Below are positions 42,825 to 52,308 of a DNA stretch of 64,000 nt, one piece after another. Below the pieces are notes generated by a model, which did no database searches, was not told the origin of the DNA, and worked only from the letters and a program-made list of their open reading frames with translations. Position 1 is the first letter of the stretch; every line of letters starts with the position of its first letter. The translations under genes were made by a program, and so were the position numbers. Source of the DNA: Meconema thalassinum (Eukaryota; Arthropoda; Insecta; Orthoptera; Tettigoniidae); assembly GCA_946902985.2 (NCBI GenBank), contig OX336389.2:279541527-279605526 (forward strand). Direction: 5' to 3'.

Positions 42825-43008
42825 AAACTTATCCATGTGTACTTGCGTGTGGGTAGAATTTGTCTGATAACCTGTGTTATTGTGTTACTTGTAGTAATAG
42901 TAGTAGTAGTAGTAGTAGTGTGTATTTGTAATTCAGGCGAGGATTGGAAAGGAGGTGGCCGTGGCCTGCAGTTAGGAACCATCCCGGCATTTGGAGTAGA
43001 AATGTGAG

Positions 43009-43465
43009 TAGTGTTTCATTTTTCGGGGGTAGTGGTAATTAATATACCATGAGGGACACATTTCCTAAAAACATATTTATTATCTTCTCCTTCTATTTAC
43101 TTTCCTTTCCACAGTTCAGATCCACTTTCATTCTTCAAATTCATTCATCTAATCCCACTCTTCTTCTATTCAAACCTCACATCTTGTAAGCAACTTTTTA
43201 CTTCATCTTTCCTTTGTAATAATCAGACCTAACACTGTCTAAGTCTAAGAAAATCAAAACTATCTATCAATATAAAACAAAGCAGCATCATAAAAAGAAT
43301 ATATAAAAAATCTAACGTATATGAGCATGGCCCCCCTACCTCACTACTGAACTACTGTATATCAAGGAATATCCAAGCTCAGCGCTCAGGCCTACAATTC
43401 AATAGTTCACTAGTAATAGCGAGCCATGTTTTTAACCTAAAAGTCACAGAAATTGTACTGTGACA
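43009..43465 (-). repeat. 3' LTR of the small LTR element
   Basis: 457 bp, starting TGTCACAGTACAATTTC on the minus strand and ending CGAAA-type sequence, then ACACTA. By eye it differs from the other LTR at only a few percent of positions. Confidence 0.88.
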
Positions 43466-43476
43466 ATTCGCCCTCC
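43466..43476 (-). promoter_or_regulatory. Polypurine tract
   Basis: Minus strand AGGAGGGCGAAT lies immediately upstream of the 3' LTR, the position where plus-strand DNA synthesis is primed. Confidence 0.7.
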
Positions 43477-43799
43477 TATATATGTAATTCTCGCGTGTGA
43501 AACACGTGAGAATCACATATATATATAAAAAAAACATAAATTAAAAATTAATACACCTAAAACATACACTATAAGAAAATATCACACACAACATAAAACA
43601 ACTTATCATTTACTTCAGAAGGTCCAATAGCATTCCCTTCATTATAAACACTTGTGTTAAATTCACCAAAATCACCAACACGAATATCTTCGTCAGACGG
43701 AGTAACCAAAACTATCACATCAAGTCTATTAGATACCGTACTCCTCTTCTATCATTGGATCCGACAACAGTATAATAATCAGAAGGAACTACATAATCT

Positions 43800-44751
43800 T
43801 CATCAAGTCAGTCCACTTCGTTATCACAATCATTCTCATGCTCCCTTCCATCGTTGTTTAAAGAACCATCCTCATCTTCGTTCTCCTCTTCTTCTTCTTC
43901 CTCTTCGCTTGTCTCCACGCCTGCGCCGTCGTTTGCAACTCCTACGTCTCCTACGCCTTCCGCCTCGTCGTCTTCTACGATGCCTCCTGCCTCCCCGTCT
44001 CCTGTCTTCCAAACTTCTCTATTTCTTCTTCTACCTTTGGTCTGTCTCCTCTGATTCAATATCATCATATCTTTCTTTCTTTTTCTTCTTTTGGTCTGTC
44101 TCCTCTGATTTAGTATCATCTTATTTTCCTTTCTCTTTCCTTCTCCAACGCTTCTTCACCTTATCATTTTCCAGTATGTTGTCTTCTCCATGGCTCACTC
44201 TTGCACTTTTATCCTCATCTTTAGCCTCGTTTTCTTGACTCCTACGGTCCTCATGACCAACCTTATCTGATTCTCCTTTCTCTTCTTCAATTTCTCCAAT
44301 ATCGCTTACATTCTTACGTTCTTCCATTTCACCTTCTCCCTTACCCGTTTCTCCTTTCTCTTGTACCTTGTCCTCAATCTCATCCCCATCCTTGTCCTCA
44401 GTTGTATTCTCCTCCTCCATTTGACATCCTCCTCCCTCTTGTTCTCTCTCTTGTCCAATTTCGTCCTTACGCCCTCCACATATTTGATAATCTTCCTGCT
44501 TATTCACAGACACCTTTAATGAACAAGCAAACTTCTTCAATGAACTATTAAAACTTGAATTTATGTCATCCTTCAGCTCTGTGAACTTACTATTAGTCCT
44601 GAATGTATATTATCCTCCATCTCAGTGACCTTGCTAAGCAGCATTAATAACACATCCCGATTTATAGCCTCTGCCATTTCTTTTTCTACTTGCCCTGTAC
44701 TCACTTTATTAAAATTTGCTTTTTTTCCTTCTTTCCCTTAATCGAGCTCAT
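43800..44751 (-). pseudogene. Gag-like charged coiled-coil relic
   Basis: The only coding-like content of the small LTR element. A minus-strand ATG at 44751 follows the primer-binding site and begins MSSIKGKK, but the frame soon breaks. Pieces such as VEKEMAEAINRDVLLMLLSK, then LKDDINSSFNSSLKKF (shifted), give a coiled-coil pattern. The rest (44540 to about 43810) is extremely Glu/Lys/Asp-rich, with a poly-Glu run and two tandem copies of MILNQRRQTK. No zinc knuckle, protease or polymerase motif is seen. The Gag reading is inferred from position. Confidence 0.5.
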
Positions 44752-44765
44752 GTCCCTCTTTCGAT

Positions 44766-44783
44766 CCTCACGTTGTGGCGCCA
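44766..44783 (-). promoter_or_regulatory. Primer-binding site
   Basis: Minus strand TGGCGCCACAACGTGAGG, five bases after the 5' LTR end. TGG at the start complements a tRNA CCA end. It resembles the PBS of the Gypsy element at 55420 (TGGCTGCCCAAGTGGGGA). The primer tRNA is not identified. Confidence 0.75.
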
Positions 44784-44787
44784 TTTG

Positions 44788-45240
44788 TAGTGTTTCGCGT
44801 TTCGGGGGGTGGTGGTAATTAATCTACCATGAGGGACACATTTCCTAAAAACATATTTATTATCTTCTCCTTCTATTTACTTTAGTTTCCACAGTTCAGA
44901 TCCACTTTCATTCTTCAAATTCATTCATCTAATCCCACTCTTCCTCTATTCAAACCTCACATCTTGTAAGCAACTTTTTACTTCATCTTTCCTTTGTAAT
45001 AATCAGACCTAACACTGTCTAAGTCTAAGAAAATCAAAACTATCTATCTCTATAAAACAAAGCAGCATCATAAAAAGAATATATGAAAAATCTAACTTAT
45101 ATGAGCGTGGCCCCCCTACCTCACTACCGAACTATATCAAGGAATATCCAAGCTCAGCGCTCAGGCCTACATTTCAATAGTTCACTAGTAATAGGGAGCC
45201 ATGCTTTTAACCTAAAAGTCACAGAAATTGTACTGTGGCA
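44788..45240 (-). repeat. 5' LTR of the small LTR element
   Basis: 453 bp, starting TGCCACAGTACAATTTC on the minus strand. It shares long identical blocks with 43009-43465, such as CAGACCTAACACTGTCTAAG on the plus strand. Confidence 0.88.
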
Positions 45241-45351
45241 TGAGGAATCCACGGAAATACCACTTCCAGGAGAGATGAGGTGGAAATTGATCCTACCTGT
45301 TCTCAGTTTTGCCTCACGAGGCTGAGTAAACCCCGTTCTATCCGTTCCAGG

Positions 45352-46250
45352 GTCCTGAGACAGGCAGGAGGGCAAGTGGGCTAGCGGCCAGCGGGGTGCA
45401 GAAGGCGTGGGCAGCTGTCACACTCAACCGGGTATTTGCAACATCATTTAGAGTCCTGAGTTCTCAGACAGTCAGCAGGGCAAGTAGACTAGCGGGGTGC
45501 AGAAGGCGTGGTTAGCTGTCACGCTCAACTGGGTATTTGCAACCTCATTTAGAGTCCTCATACAGGCAGCAGGGCAAGTAGGCTAGCGGGGTGCAGAAGG
45601 CGTGGTTAGCTGTCACGCTCAACCGGGTATTTGTAACATCATTTAGAGTCCTCATACAGGCAGCAGGGCATGTAGGCTTGCGGGGTGCAGAAGGCGTGGT
45701 CAGCCGTCACACTCAACCGGGTATTTGTAACATCATTTAGAGTCCTCATACAGGCAGCAGGGTATGTAGGCTTGCGGGGTGCAGAAGGCGTGGTCAGCCG
45801 TCACACTCAACCGAGTATTTGTAACATCATTTAGAGTCCTCATACAGGCAGCAGGGCAAGTAGGCTTGCGGGGTGCAGAATGCATGGTCAGCCGTCACGC
45901 TCAACCGGGTATTTGCAACATCATTTAGAGTCCTGATTCCTGAGACAGGCAGCAGGGCAAGTAGGCTAGCGGGGTGCAGAATGCATGGTCAGCTTTCACA
46001 CTCAACCGGGTATTTGCAACGTCATTTATAGTCCTGACACAGGCCGCAGGGCAAGTAGGCTAGCGGGGTGCAGAAGGCGTAGTCAGCTTTCACACTCAAC
46101 CGGGTATTTGCAACATCATTTAGAATCCTGAGTCCTGTGACGGGCCGCAGGGCAAGTGGGCTAGCGGGGTGCAGAAGGCGTGGTCAGCTGTCACACTCAA
46201 CCGGGTATTTGCAACATCATTTTGAATCCTGAGACAAGCACCTATAACGA
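45352..46250 (+). repeat. Minisatellite, ~94-bp unit, nine copies
   Basis: Nine units, each holding GCGGGGTGCAGAAGGCGTGG or a close variant (about 45392, 45493, 45586, 45679, 45773, 45867, 45969, 46062, 46160). Each also holds CTCAACCGGGTATTTG and ATCATTTAGAGTCCT. Spacing is 93-94 bp, with some units 98-102 bp owing to an extra GAGTCCTGA-type insert. It begins just after the interrupted SINE-1 head. No coding sense. Confidence 0.95.
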
Positions 46251-46322
46251 AAGGCTGGCTTACACCAGACATTGCTTTTCTAACAAAAATGAAAGAATAT
46301 ACTGTTCACGTAATTGCATAAT

Positions 46323-47014
46323 AGTACATTATGCAACGAGCCTATAATGGCTATAATTAAGACACGAGTATTTTTATAAAACGAGCGTATGCGAGTCTTA
46401 TAATTTCCATACGAGTGTCTTAATTACCATTATAGGCGAGTTGCATACGACTGTTTATGTTCGACGATAGTTATAACTTTATTATATGTTTTAACATAAA
46501 TATTCATAAATATATGTTTAGAGTCAGCCACTTGAATTTTGTGATCGGAGAGCGAGCGCTGGGTTTGATAGCTCTGTCTTTCAAGATCTCTGAACGACTG
46601 ACGCATGCGCTCTGTGTGCTTGCAATGCCATATTATGCAGGCCATATGTTTAACTTACATCTGCCGTCCCTCAGTAATATTGTCACCGGAGTCGTTTGAA
46701 GGCAATGCGCTGTGTAGAAATTAGGGTTGGTGATATTAAGGTACAGTGCTATTTCTTGTCTCATATTCGCCAGTTTATTTACGCGAACATATGGACGGTG
46801 CGTATTCCATGTCGGTAATTTATTATAGTTCGATGTTGTGTTTATGTCCGACATGTTGGATTTTGAGCGCATGCGCGAAGGTATGGTTACCTAATTGGTC
46901 AATGAACGAGCTCTGATTGGCTGGAGAAACTGTATCGTAATGAAACACAGTGTTATAATGCCCATCATTATGATACAGTTTTCTGAATCATAATAGTGAG
47001 GGTCGAACATAAAC
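46323..47014. mobile_element. Palindrome-rich MITE, copy 2
   Basis: Same structure as 26641-27147: a leading long palindrome (CCTATAATGGCTATAATTAA mirrored near 46430), GTTTATGTTCGAC at 46453-46465 and its inverse at 47002-47014, and a TATCGTAATG/CATTATGATA hairpin near 46975. It is about 185 bp longer, with the extra DNA in the middle. Non-coding. Confidence 0.72.
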
Positions 47015-47599
47015 CAATGATTATACTTCTTCAAAATGGTTAACTGTTTGCATATAAAGAAATACAGCGTTGTTCCAAGTACAGAGTGGAGTGAGGAATA
47101 CTATTGTTTTAATTTAGATAAAATTTAGATAAACCCAAAATAATTAAATTGAATATTTAAACGATATATTCGCAGTCCCTTAAACATGGTGTCTTCGAAT
47201 CCGTTCCCCTTTGACGAAGGGTCATTGAATGCCAATGTTTCCTCTAGATTGATACGGTTAGCATAATCGACCACGCAGATTCTTTAATGATATTTTAACG
47301 GTTGGTGTTTTCAACAAGACTACTCTGCAGAAGAACTCTGTGCTCCTCCAATTACACAGACCGTAATGCTCATCAGATTCAAATTCCGTGACCCAATCTT
47401 CGCAGTGCACCTATACCAGCTGAAACGACGTGACTCCAGGGTTGCCAAGTCGCTAGTCCGTTGGGCATTGGACTTGACCGGTTGCGTCATCAGTAAACCC
47501 AAAGTACCAAAATATTGTCTATAATTACCACTGTTTTTCAATTTAACAAACAATAGTTACAGCCTGCCAGAGTTAATATACCTTGCATTTGAAATTATA
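47015..47599. other. No recognisable feature
   Basis: AT-rich; no repeat partner in the window. Confidence 0.35.
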
Positions 47600-47913
47600 T
47601 AGGCCTACTGTACAAGATGAATATAAAATACTCGATTTAAAATGTTCTTGGCCAGTCGGTCTTCGTTCATCCTATGTAGGCCTATGTGTCCATAAAATTT
47701 TGCCCTGATGTTGTTTGAAATCGTATCTGCCTGTTTGTATAGTCCTATTGTTGGTCTCTTTATCCATATTCCCTCTTTCAGAGCTGGTCCGTAGATCTTT
47801 CTCAGTATTTTTCTCTTGTTTTTCTTGTTCCTTGATTTTTGTTCTTCCCTTGATTGCTGTCGTTTCTGAAGCGTATAACTTGGGAGCCTGACTATAAAGT
47901 TTCTAAAACGCAC
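47600..47913 (-). pseudogene. LINE ORF2 C-terminal relic
   Basis: The minus-strand frame includes ILRKIYGPALKEGIW, then IRAKFYGHIGLHRMNEDRLA. This pattern (Ile-Arg-x-x-x-Phe-Tyr-Gly-His, then Arg-Met-x-x-x-Arg-Leu) is characteristic of the C-terminal part of some non-LTR retrotransposon proteins. About 100 residues remain open. The reverse transcriptase core is absent. Related in layout to 24946-25441. Confidence 0.7.
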
Positions 47914-48305
47914 GCGTTAGTCGTCATTGCTTGCGTACTAGGTAGTAGTACTCTCTTTCGGTCCAATATCGCCATAGCGATAGAAAAATGTTAGGAGTCT
48001 GGTGCCCTTATGGGCTCCTTTCAATCCGTTATTATAAGGCAATGATTTTTTGGTTTGAAAATTAAATACTGACTCCCTCAGTGCATTAATAGATAATGTA
48101 TTTGAGGGAGAATTACGTCCTTTGGCGATTTTCTGCCGTGGTGATTTACTTTACTTTACTTGGGATTAGTTTTTGTAGGATATTTGAGAGTACTAAGCTA
48201 GAGCATGTGCCTGAAGAGCTGCGGGTACGAACATGGGTTAGCGTCTAGGCTATTGACCGTCCGACTCGCAGCGGCAAGAGGAGCGTGTATCCTATTATTA
48301 TTATT
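47914..48305. other. No recognisable feature
   Basis: Mixed sequence ending in a short TTA repeat next to the SINE-7 insertion site. Confidence 0.35.
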
Positions 48306-48320
48306 ACTAGCGGACCAGTG

Positions 48321-48655
48321 AAGCCTCCGTGGCTTAGGCGGCAGCACGCCGGCCTCTCACCACTGGGTCTGTGGTTCAAATCCCGGTCCCTCCATGTGAG
48401 ATCTGTGCTGGACAAAACGGAGGCAGACAGGTTTTTCTCCGGGTACTCCGGTTTTCCCTGTCAAAATTTCATTCCAGCAACACTCTCCACTCTCATTTCA
48501 TTTCATATGTCATTCATTTAATCATTGCCCCAGAGGAGTGCGTCAGGCCTCGGCAGCCGGCACAGTTCATATCCTCGCCGCTAGATAGGGGCTTCATTCA
48601 TTCCATTCCTGACCCGGTCGGAGACTGGAAGCAGGCTGTGGATTTCATTTCATTC
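48321..48655 (+). mobile_element. SINE-7, full length, perfect 15-bp TSD
   Basis: tRNA-like head AAGCCTCCGTGGCTTAGGCGG with B-box GGTTCAAATCCCGG. Then TTTTTCTCCGGGTACTCCGG, a body with GAGTGCGTCAGGCCTCGGCA, and a tail GATTTCATTTCATTC. The flanks ACTAGCGGACCAGTG at 48306-48320 and 48656-48670 are identical, so the insertion is probably recent. Confidence 0.93.
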
Positions 48656-48913
48656 ACTAGCGGACCAGTGCGAGAACTCGCGCATAATGGGTTGTGTGCG
48701 TCTCATGTGTACAGACTACCCGCCAGGCTCTAGAGCTATCACTTTATAAACAAATATATATATTTCCGTTGACTTTTCAAGAAATGCATGATTTCCTGTA
48801 CTAGTGAGACGATTTGGAAGATTTTGGTGCAAACCACACCTTCTAACTTCCTCTGGTTTAGGAGCTTGAGTTTTATGAAACATACACCTTAGCGTCATGC
48901 CTTAGCCTTAGCG

Positions 48914-49844
48914 TATTATACAGGGTGTTTCAGGAGGAATAGTAAAAATTTTAGGAGGTGATAGAATAGGTGAATTGCAATAAAAAAAATCCATATAACA
49001 TGTGTCCTATTTGTATTGCGTACCGAGATACAGATGTTGGTATGTAACAAGGGCAGTTGTCGTTTCGTGTGTAACGATTGTCAACAGTCGTGTGTTGTTG
49101 TTCACGTTGTGAAGTAGTGCTGTAGTTTCATTGAATGTATTTATCTGTCAGTGTGCTTTGTTGACCAAGTTGTCTGTACTGTATCGTTTAAACATGCCGC
49201 ACGTTTTTACACATGCTGAGTATGCCAATATGGTATTTCAGTATGGATTTTGTAATGGAAACGCTGCTGCAGCTGGTAGAGAATACGCCATAAGATTTCC
49301 TAACCGCAGACGACCAGATTCAAGAGTGTTTACAATACACTGCGTGACTCTGGTGCAGTACCCAGCTGTCGATATGGTGATACAACATCTAAACCGTACA
49401 TTCCCCGGAAGATGGATCGGGAGATATGGACACGTTTCTTGGTCACCAAGGTCCCCGGACCTTACCCTTTTGGATTTTTGCCTGTGGGGATGGTTGAAAG
49501 GCGAAGTATACAAGGAAAAAGTTAACACAAGAGCTGAGTTGGTCGTTCGGATTGTGCATAGTGCAGCCCTCATCAATGAACGCCAAGACGCCCTCCAAAG
49601 AGCTACACGAGGTGTTATCAAGAGAAGTGCAAAATGCATTGAAATTGGTGGTGGAAGTCTTGAAAATCAACTTTAAACGTCCTCATTTGCCTTGGCTTTA
49701 TATTTGGGTTAACTACTACCAGCTCTATCTCGGTACGCAATACAACAATTGGGACACATGTTATATGGAATTTTTCATTGCAATTCATCTATATTACCAC
49801 CTCCTAAAATATTTACTATTCCTTCTGAAACACCCTGTATAATA
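48914..49844 (+). mobile_element. Mariner-like element, internally deleted
   Basis: The ends are mirror images: TTATACAGGGTGTTTCAG at the left and CTGAAACACCCTGTATAA at the right. Similarity continues inward for about 115 bp (e.g. GGTGAATTGCAAT against GATGAATTGCAAT, and TATTGCGTACCGAGATA in both). TATTATA at both edges fits a TA target. It encodes a transposase lacking the middle third. Confidence 0.87.
49194..49676 (+). pseudogene. Mariner-like transposase, catalytic core deleted
   Basis: I choose the ATG at 49194 (Met-Pro-His-Val-Phe-Thr), because the N-terminal family pattern starts there, although the frame is open further upstream. Residues 1-45 ([20 protein letters not shown], then [10 protein letters not shown]) are the DNA-binding start of an insect IS630/mariner-type transposase. 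After a junction near 49330-49380 the frame continues with a C-terminal part ([30 protein letters not shown]), which carries the last acidic residue. The first two catalytic acids are missing. At 161 residues, against over 300 expected, it is a deletion derivative in one open frame. Confidence 0.8.
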
Positions 49845-49933
49845 AGATATTACACAACACAGAATTAAACCAAGCATCAGAATAGCATTGTCAAAGAATA
49901 CTGTACACTACCGCGGATTAAAACACGTCATAA

Positions 49934-49936
<3 letters not shown>

Positions 49937-49986
<50 letters not shown>
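49937..49986 (+). repeat. AAT microsatellite
   Basis: About 16 AAT units, perfect apart from the edges. Confidence 0.96.
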
Positions 49987-49988
<2 letters not shown>

Positions 49989-50445
49989 TCGCCATCCACA
50001 GACCCTGATGGCCTCTGTTCAAGCAACACAACTACCTATCAAATGTTTGCATGCAGCTACAGTTGTGAACCAAGTTAAGTATAATTTTGTTCAGTTATAA
50101 AGAAGTCAGTTATCAAGAAGTGCGATTGGGCATCTGTTGTCTCAAAAGGAAGTTCCATTGATGTTAATGCATTCATTCAAATGGGATACAAGACAGCAAT
50201 CCCCTTTAGTACAAGTGTTGCAAATTGTAAAACAATGCACCCACAAATCGTGTATACAGCATGTTTGTACTCATGGGACAGAGTTAGTCACGACGTCTTA
50301 TAAAATGGTGAACAAGCTCTTGTACTCCAGCATAACAGTGTATGAAACGTGTCCATGGTGACCTTAGCAGGCAAGTGCCATGTAAACATGTTCTGAAGCG
50401 TGTCTTTTTGCCCACTACAGTGTGTCATGTTTGGGCTTAGTGATT
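49987..50445. other. No recognisable feature
   Basis: No coding domain or repeat partner recognised. Confidence 0.35.
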
Positions 50446-50449
50446 GTTT

Positions 50450-51165
50450 ATGAATGAGTTATTGTTTCATCGTTTAGGGGCTTGGAATATCATGGCCATT
50501 GAGAAGATGACCTCGATATTCCAAAGCTTGTACAACAATCACCACCACCATGGTTATCAGTCTATAGTGCTTGTGTGTGTGTGGGATTTGTCAGATAACC
50601 TGTGTTTCTGTGGTGTCTGTAGTAGTTTGTGCAGCAGTAATTAATAGGCGAAGGTATTAGAGTAGATGACCTCGATGTTCCAAAGAAGAACACCAATCAC
50701 CACCACTATGGCCATCAGCATCTTGTACTTGGGTGTGTGTGGGATTTGTCAGATAACCTGTGTTTCTGTTGTGACTATACTAATGTTATTGGTTTTACGC
50801 CCCTTTTATTACTCTGGCTTTTAGAGACGCCGGGGTGCCGGAATTTTTCCCCGAAGGGGATCCTTAACTTGCCAGTTAATCTACTGACACGGCTCCCTCG
50901 CATTTGCGCACCCTCTTTGGAGTGACTGTAGTAGTGCGTGCAACAGTAATTATTAGGTGATGATATTGGGGTGAATGACCCGGGACATGAAATAAGGTTA
51001 TATGCTGGCATTACCGGGAGAGAATGTGAAATATCCCTGGGAAAACCTCACTCAAGACAGCCGATGTCAGCACTGGTGTTTGATCCATCTATTTCCGGAT
51101 TTGGTGCAGTTACCCATTGCAGTCATGGTGCGCGATGTAGCACGTATGTTTACGCCGCGAGATGT
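50450..51165 (-). mobile_element. SINE-6 composite, duplicated and twice interrupted
   Basis: The reversed SINE-6 tail (GATTTGTCAGATAACCTGTGTTTCTG) occurs twice, at 50585 and 50743. Before each copy lies a CCTCGATRTTCCAAAG plus CACCAC tract, a short retroposon-tail insertion (about 50500 and 50667). A SINE-2 (50785-50915) interrupts the second copy, which resumes with TGACTGTAGTAGTGCGTG and runs to the head near 51165. Confidence 0.65.
50785..50915 (-). mobile_element. SINE-2 copy, head missing
   Basis: ATGTTATTGGTTTTACGCCCC to CATTTGCGCACCCTC. Flanked by TGACTATA on the left and TGACTGTA on the right, a likely TSD with one difference. The tRNA-like head is truncated. Confidence 0.72.
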
Positions 51166-52028
51166 GTGTGTTATTGCAGTGACACTATATTTATGAAGAA
51201 GGGATGCAGTCAAATGGAAAGGGGTCAATCATCAAGAAGTGTAAATGGACATCAATGGTCTCAAAATGATGAAGATAATTGCTGTGTTAACCTTTTAACT
51301 GCATTGTAGTTCCGGACGAATAGCCTATACACCGATGTGCTGAGTTATTTTTACACATCTTAGCCCCATTCAACAACAAGGCCCTAAATTATTTTACCCT
51401 ATTCTCCCTTCTCCTAGTCGTTCCATATATTACATATATGAAATATAATTAGTGTATAGTTTCCTTTGACGATGCTATTCTGATGCTTGGTTTGGTAATA
51501 AAGACCCGTCTAGGGGCGAATTAAATGAACTTTTTTTTTTTTTAGTTATTTACAACGTAGAGAGCAGAAATTTCTAAAAAAAAAAGAGTCGAAATAATGT
51601 GAAAAATGGTCATTGTATAAGGTATAAATGACTATGCTGCACCATGAATGACAACGACCACTTTTACAGAGATTAATGTTTGTGCGTATAACTTATGAAC
51701 TATTATTATAGATATATTTCTGAACTCACTTCATGTCTGCTCTGTTGAGCGCAGACTTTGTATTGGTAACAATGACAACTTCCTGCATTGTTCATGTTAC
51801 TAGTGGTTACTGAACATCGTCATAATATTATAATCAGTGTGATTTTGCACTGACCTATTGAAGAAATATTGTTTAAAGGGCATAACAGCGAGGGCATCTG
51901 CCCCAATTATTAAATAATTGAATCGTTGATTTGAAGAGGGGAAACAAGTCCACTTATTTGCAAACAGATCAGTTGAAATACGCATTTATTTATATACATT
52001 GTTTATATTTACTTATTTATTTGTTCAT

Positions 52029-52076
<48 letters not shown>

Positions 52077-52304
52077 AAGCTAAATGAAGTAGGAGAAGAA
52101 AAATAACCAGTGATGGACGAAATGATGCAAGTTATGGGGCAGGAATGTTCTAAGAATTGTCAGAGGGAACAACAAAATGTAATGAAAAACTCCAACCTCA
52201 TTTTTTTCAGTTTAACATTTTTCACTACTTTGGTAACATTTGTAAGAAAACTATTTTTATATGTATCAACATCATCCTAATTAACAGTAATAAGAAGAAA
52301 TAAT
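51166..52304. other. No recognisable gene; contains an ATTT microsatellite
   Basis: AT-rich DNA up to the Gypsy insertion site. A nearly perfect TTTA array lies at 52017-52075. GGGCATAACAGCGAGGGCATC at about 51878 echoes the retroposon-tail family. Confidence 0.4.
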
Positions 52305-52308
52305 ATAC

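Larger units (their letters stand above)
43009..45240 (-). mobile_element. Small LTR retrotransposon without pol
   Basis: Two long direct repeats (43009-43465 and 44788-45240) bracket 1.3 kb. On the minus strand the LTR begins TGTCACAGTACAATTTC or TGCCACAGTACAATTTC. A primer-binding site follows the right (5') LTR and a purine tract precedes the left (3') LTR, so transcription runs on the minus strand. The target duplication is TGAG (43005-43008, 45241-45244). The interior has a gag-like relic but no protease, reverse transcriptase or integrase. Confidence 0.88.
42825..45350 (-). mobile_element. SINE-1 copy split by an LTR element
   Basis: The left piece (to 43008) carries the reversed tail and central segment, ending GGAGTAGAAATGTGAG. 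The right piece (from 45241) continues TGAGGAATCCACGGAAATAC, then CTTCCAGGAGAGATGAGG and CTCACGAGGCTGAGTAAACC. Together these give the SINE-1 order seen at 27920-28310. The shared TGAG is the LTR element's target duplication. Confidence 0.8.

Noticed and set aside
43654..44238. A 194-residue plus-strand Ser/Leu/Arg-rich frame
   Set aside because: It is the antisense of the acidic gag-like frame inside the minus-strand LTR element, whose direction is set by the PBS and purine tract.
45352..46250. CRISPR-like array
   Set aside because: The units are contiguous repeats of about 94 bp without unique spacers, in a eukaryotic TE context. It is a minisatellite.
48371..48733. 120-residue plus-strand frame, partly similar to a frame at 23336-23641
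   Set aside because: The similarity comes from both lying on SINE-7 copies, not from a conserved protein.
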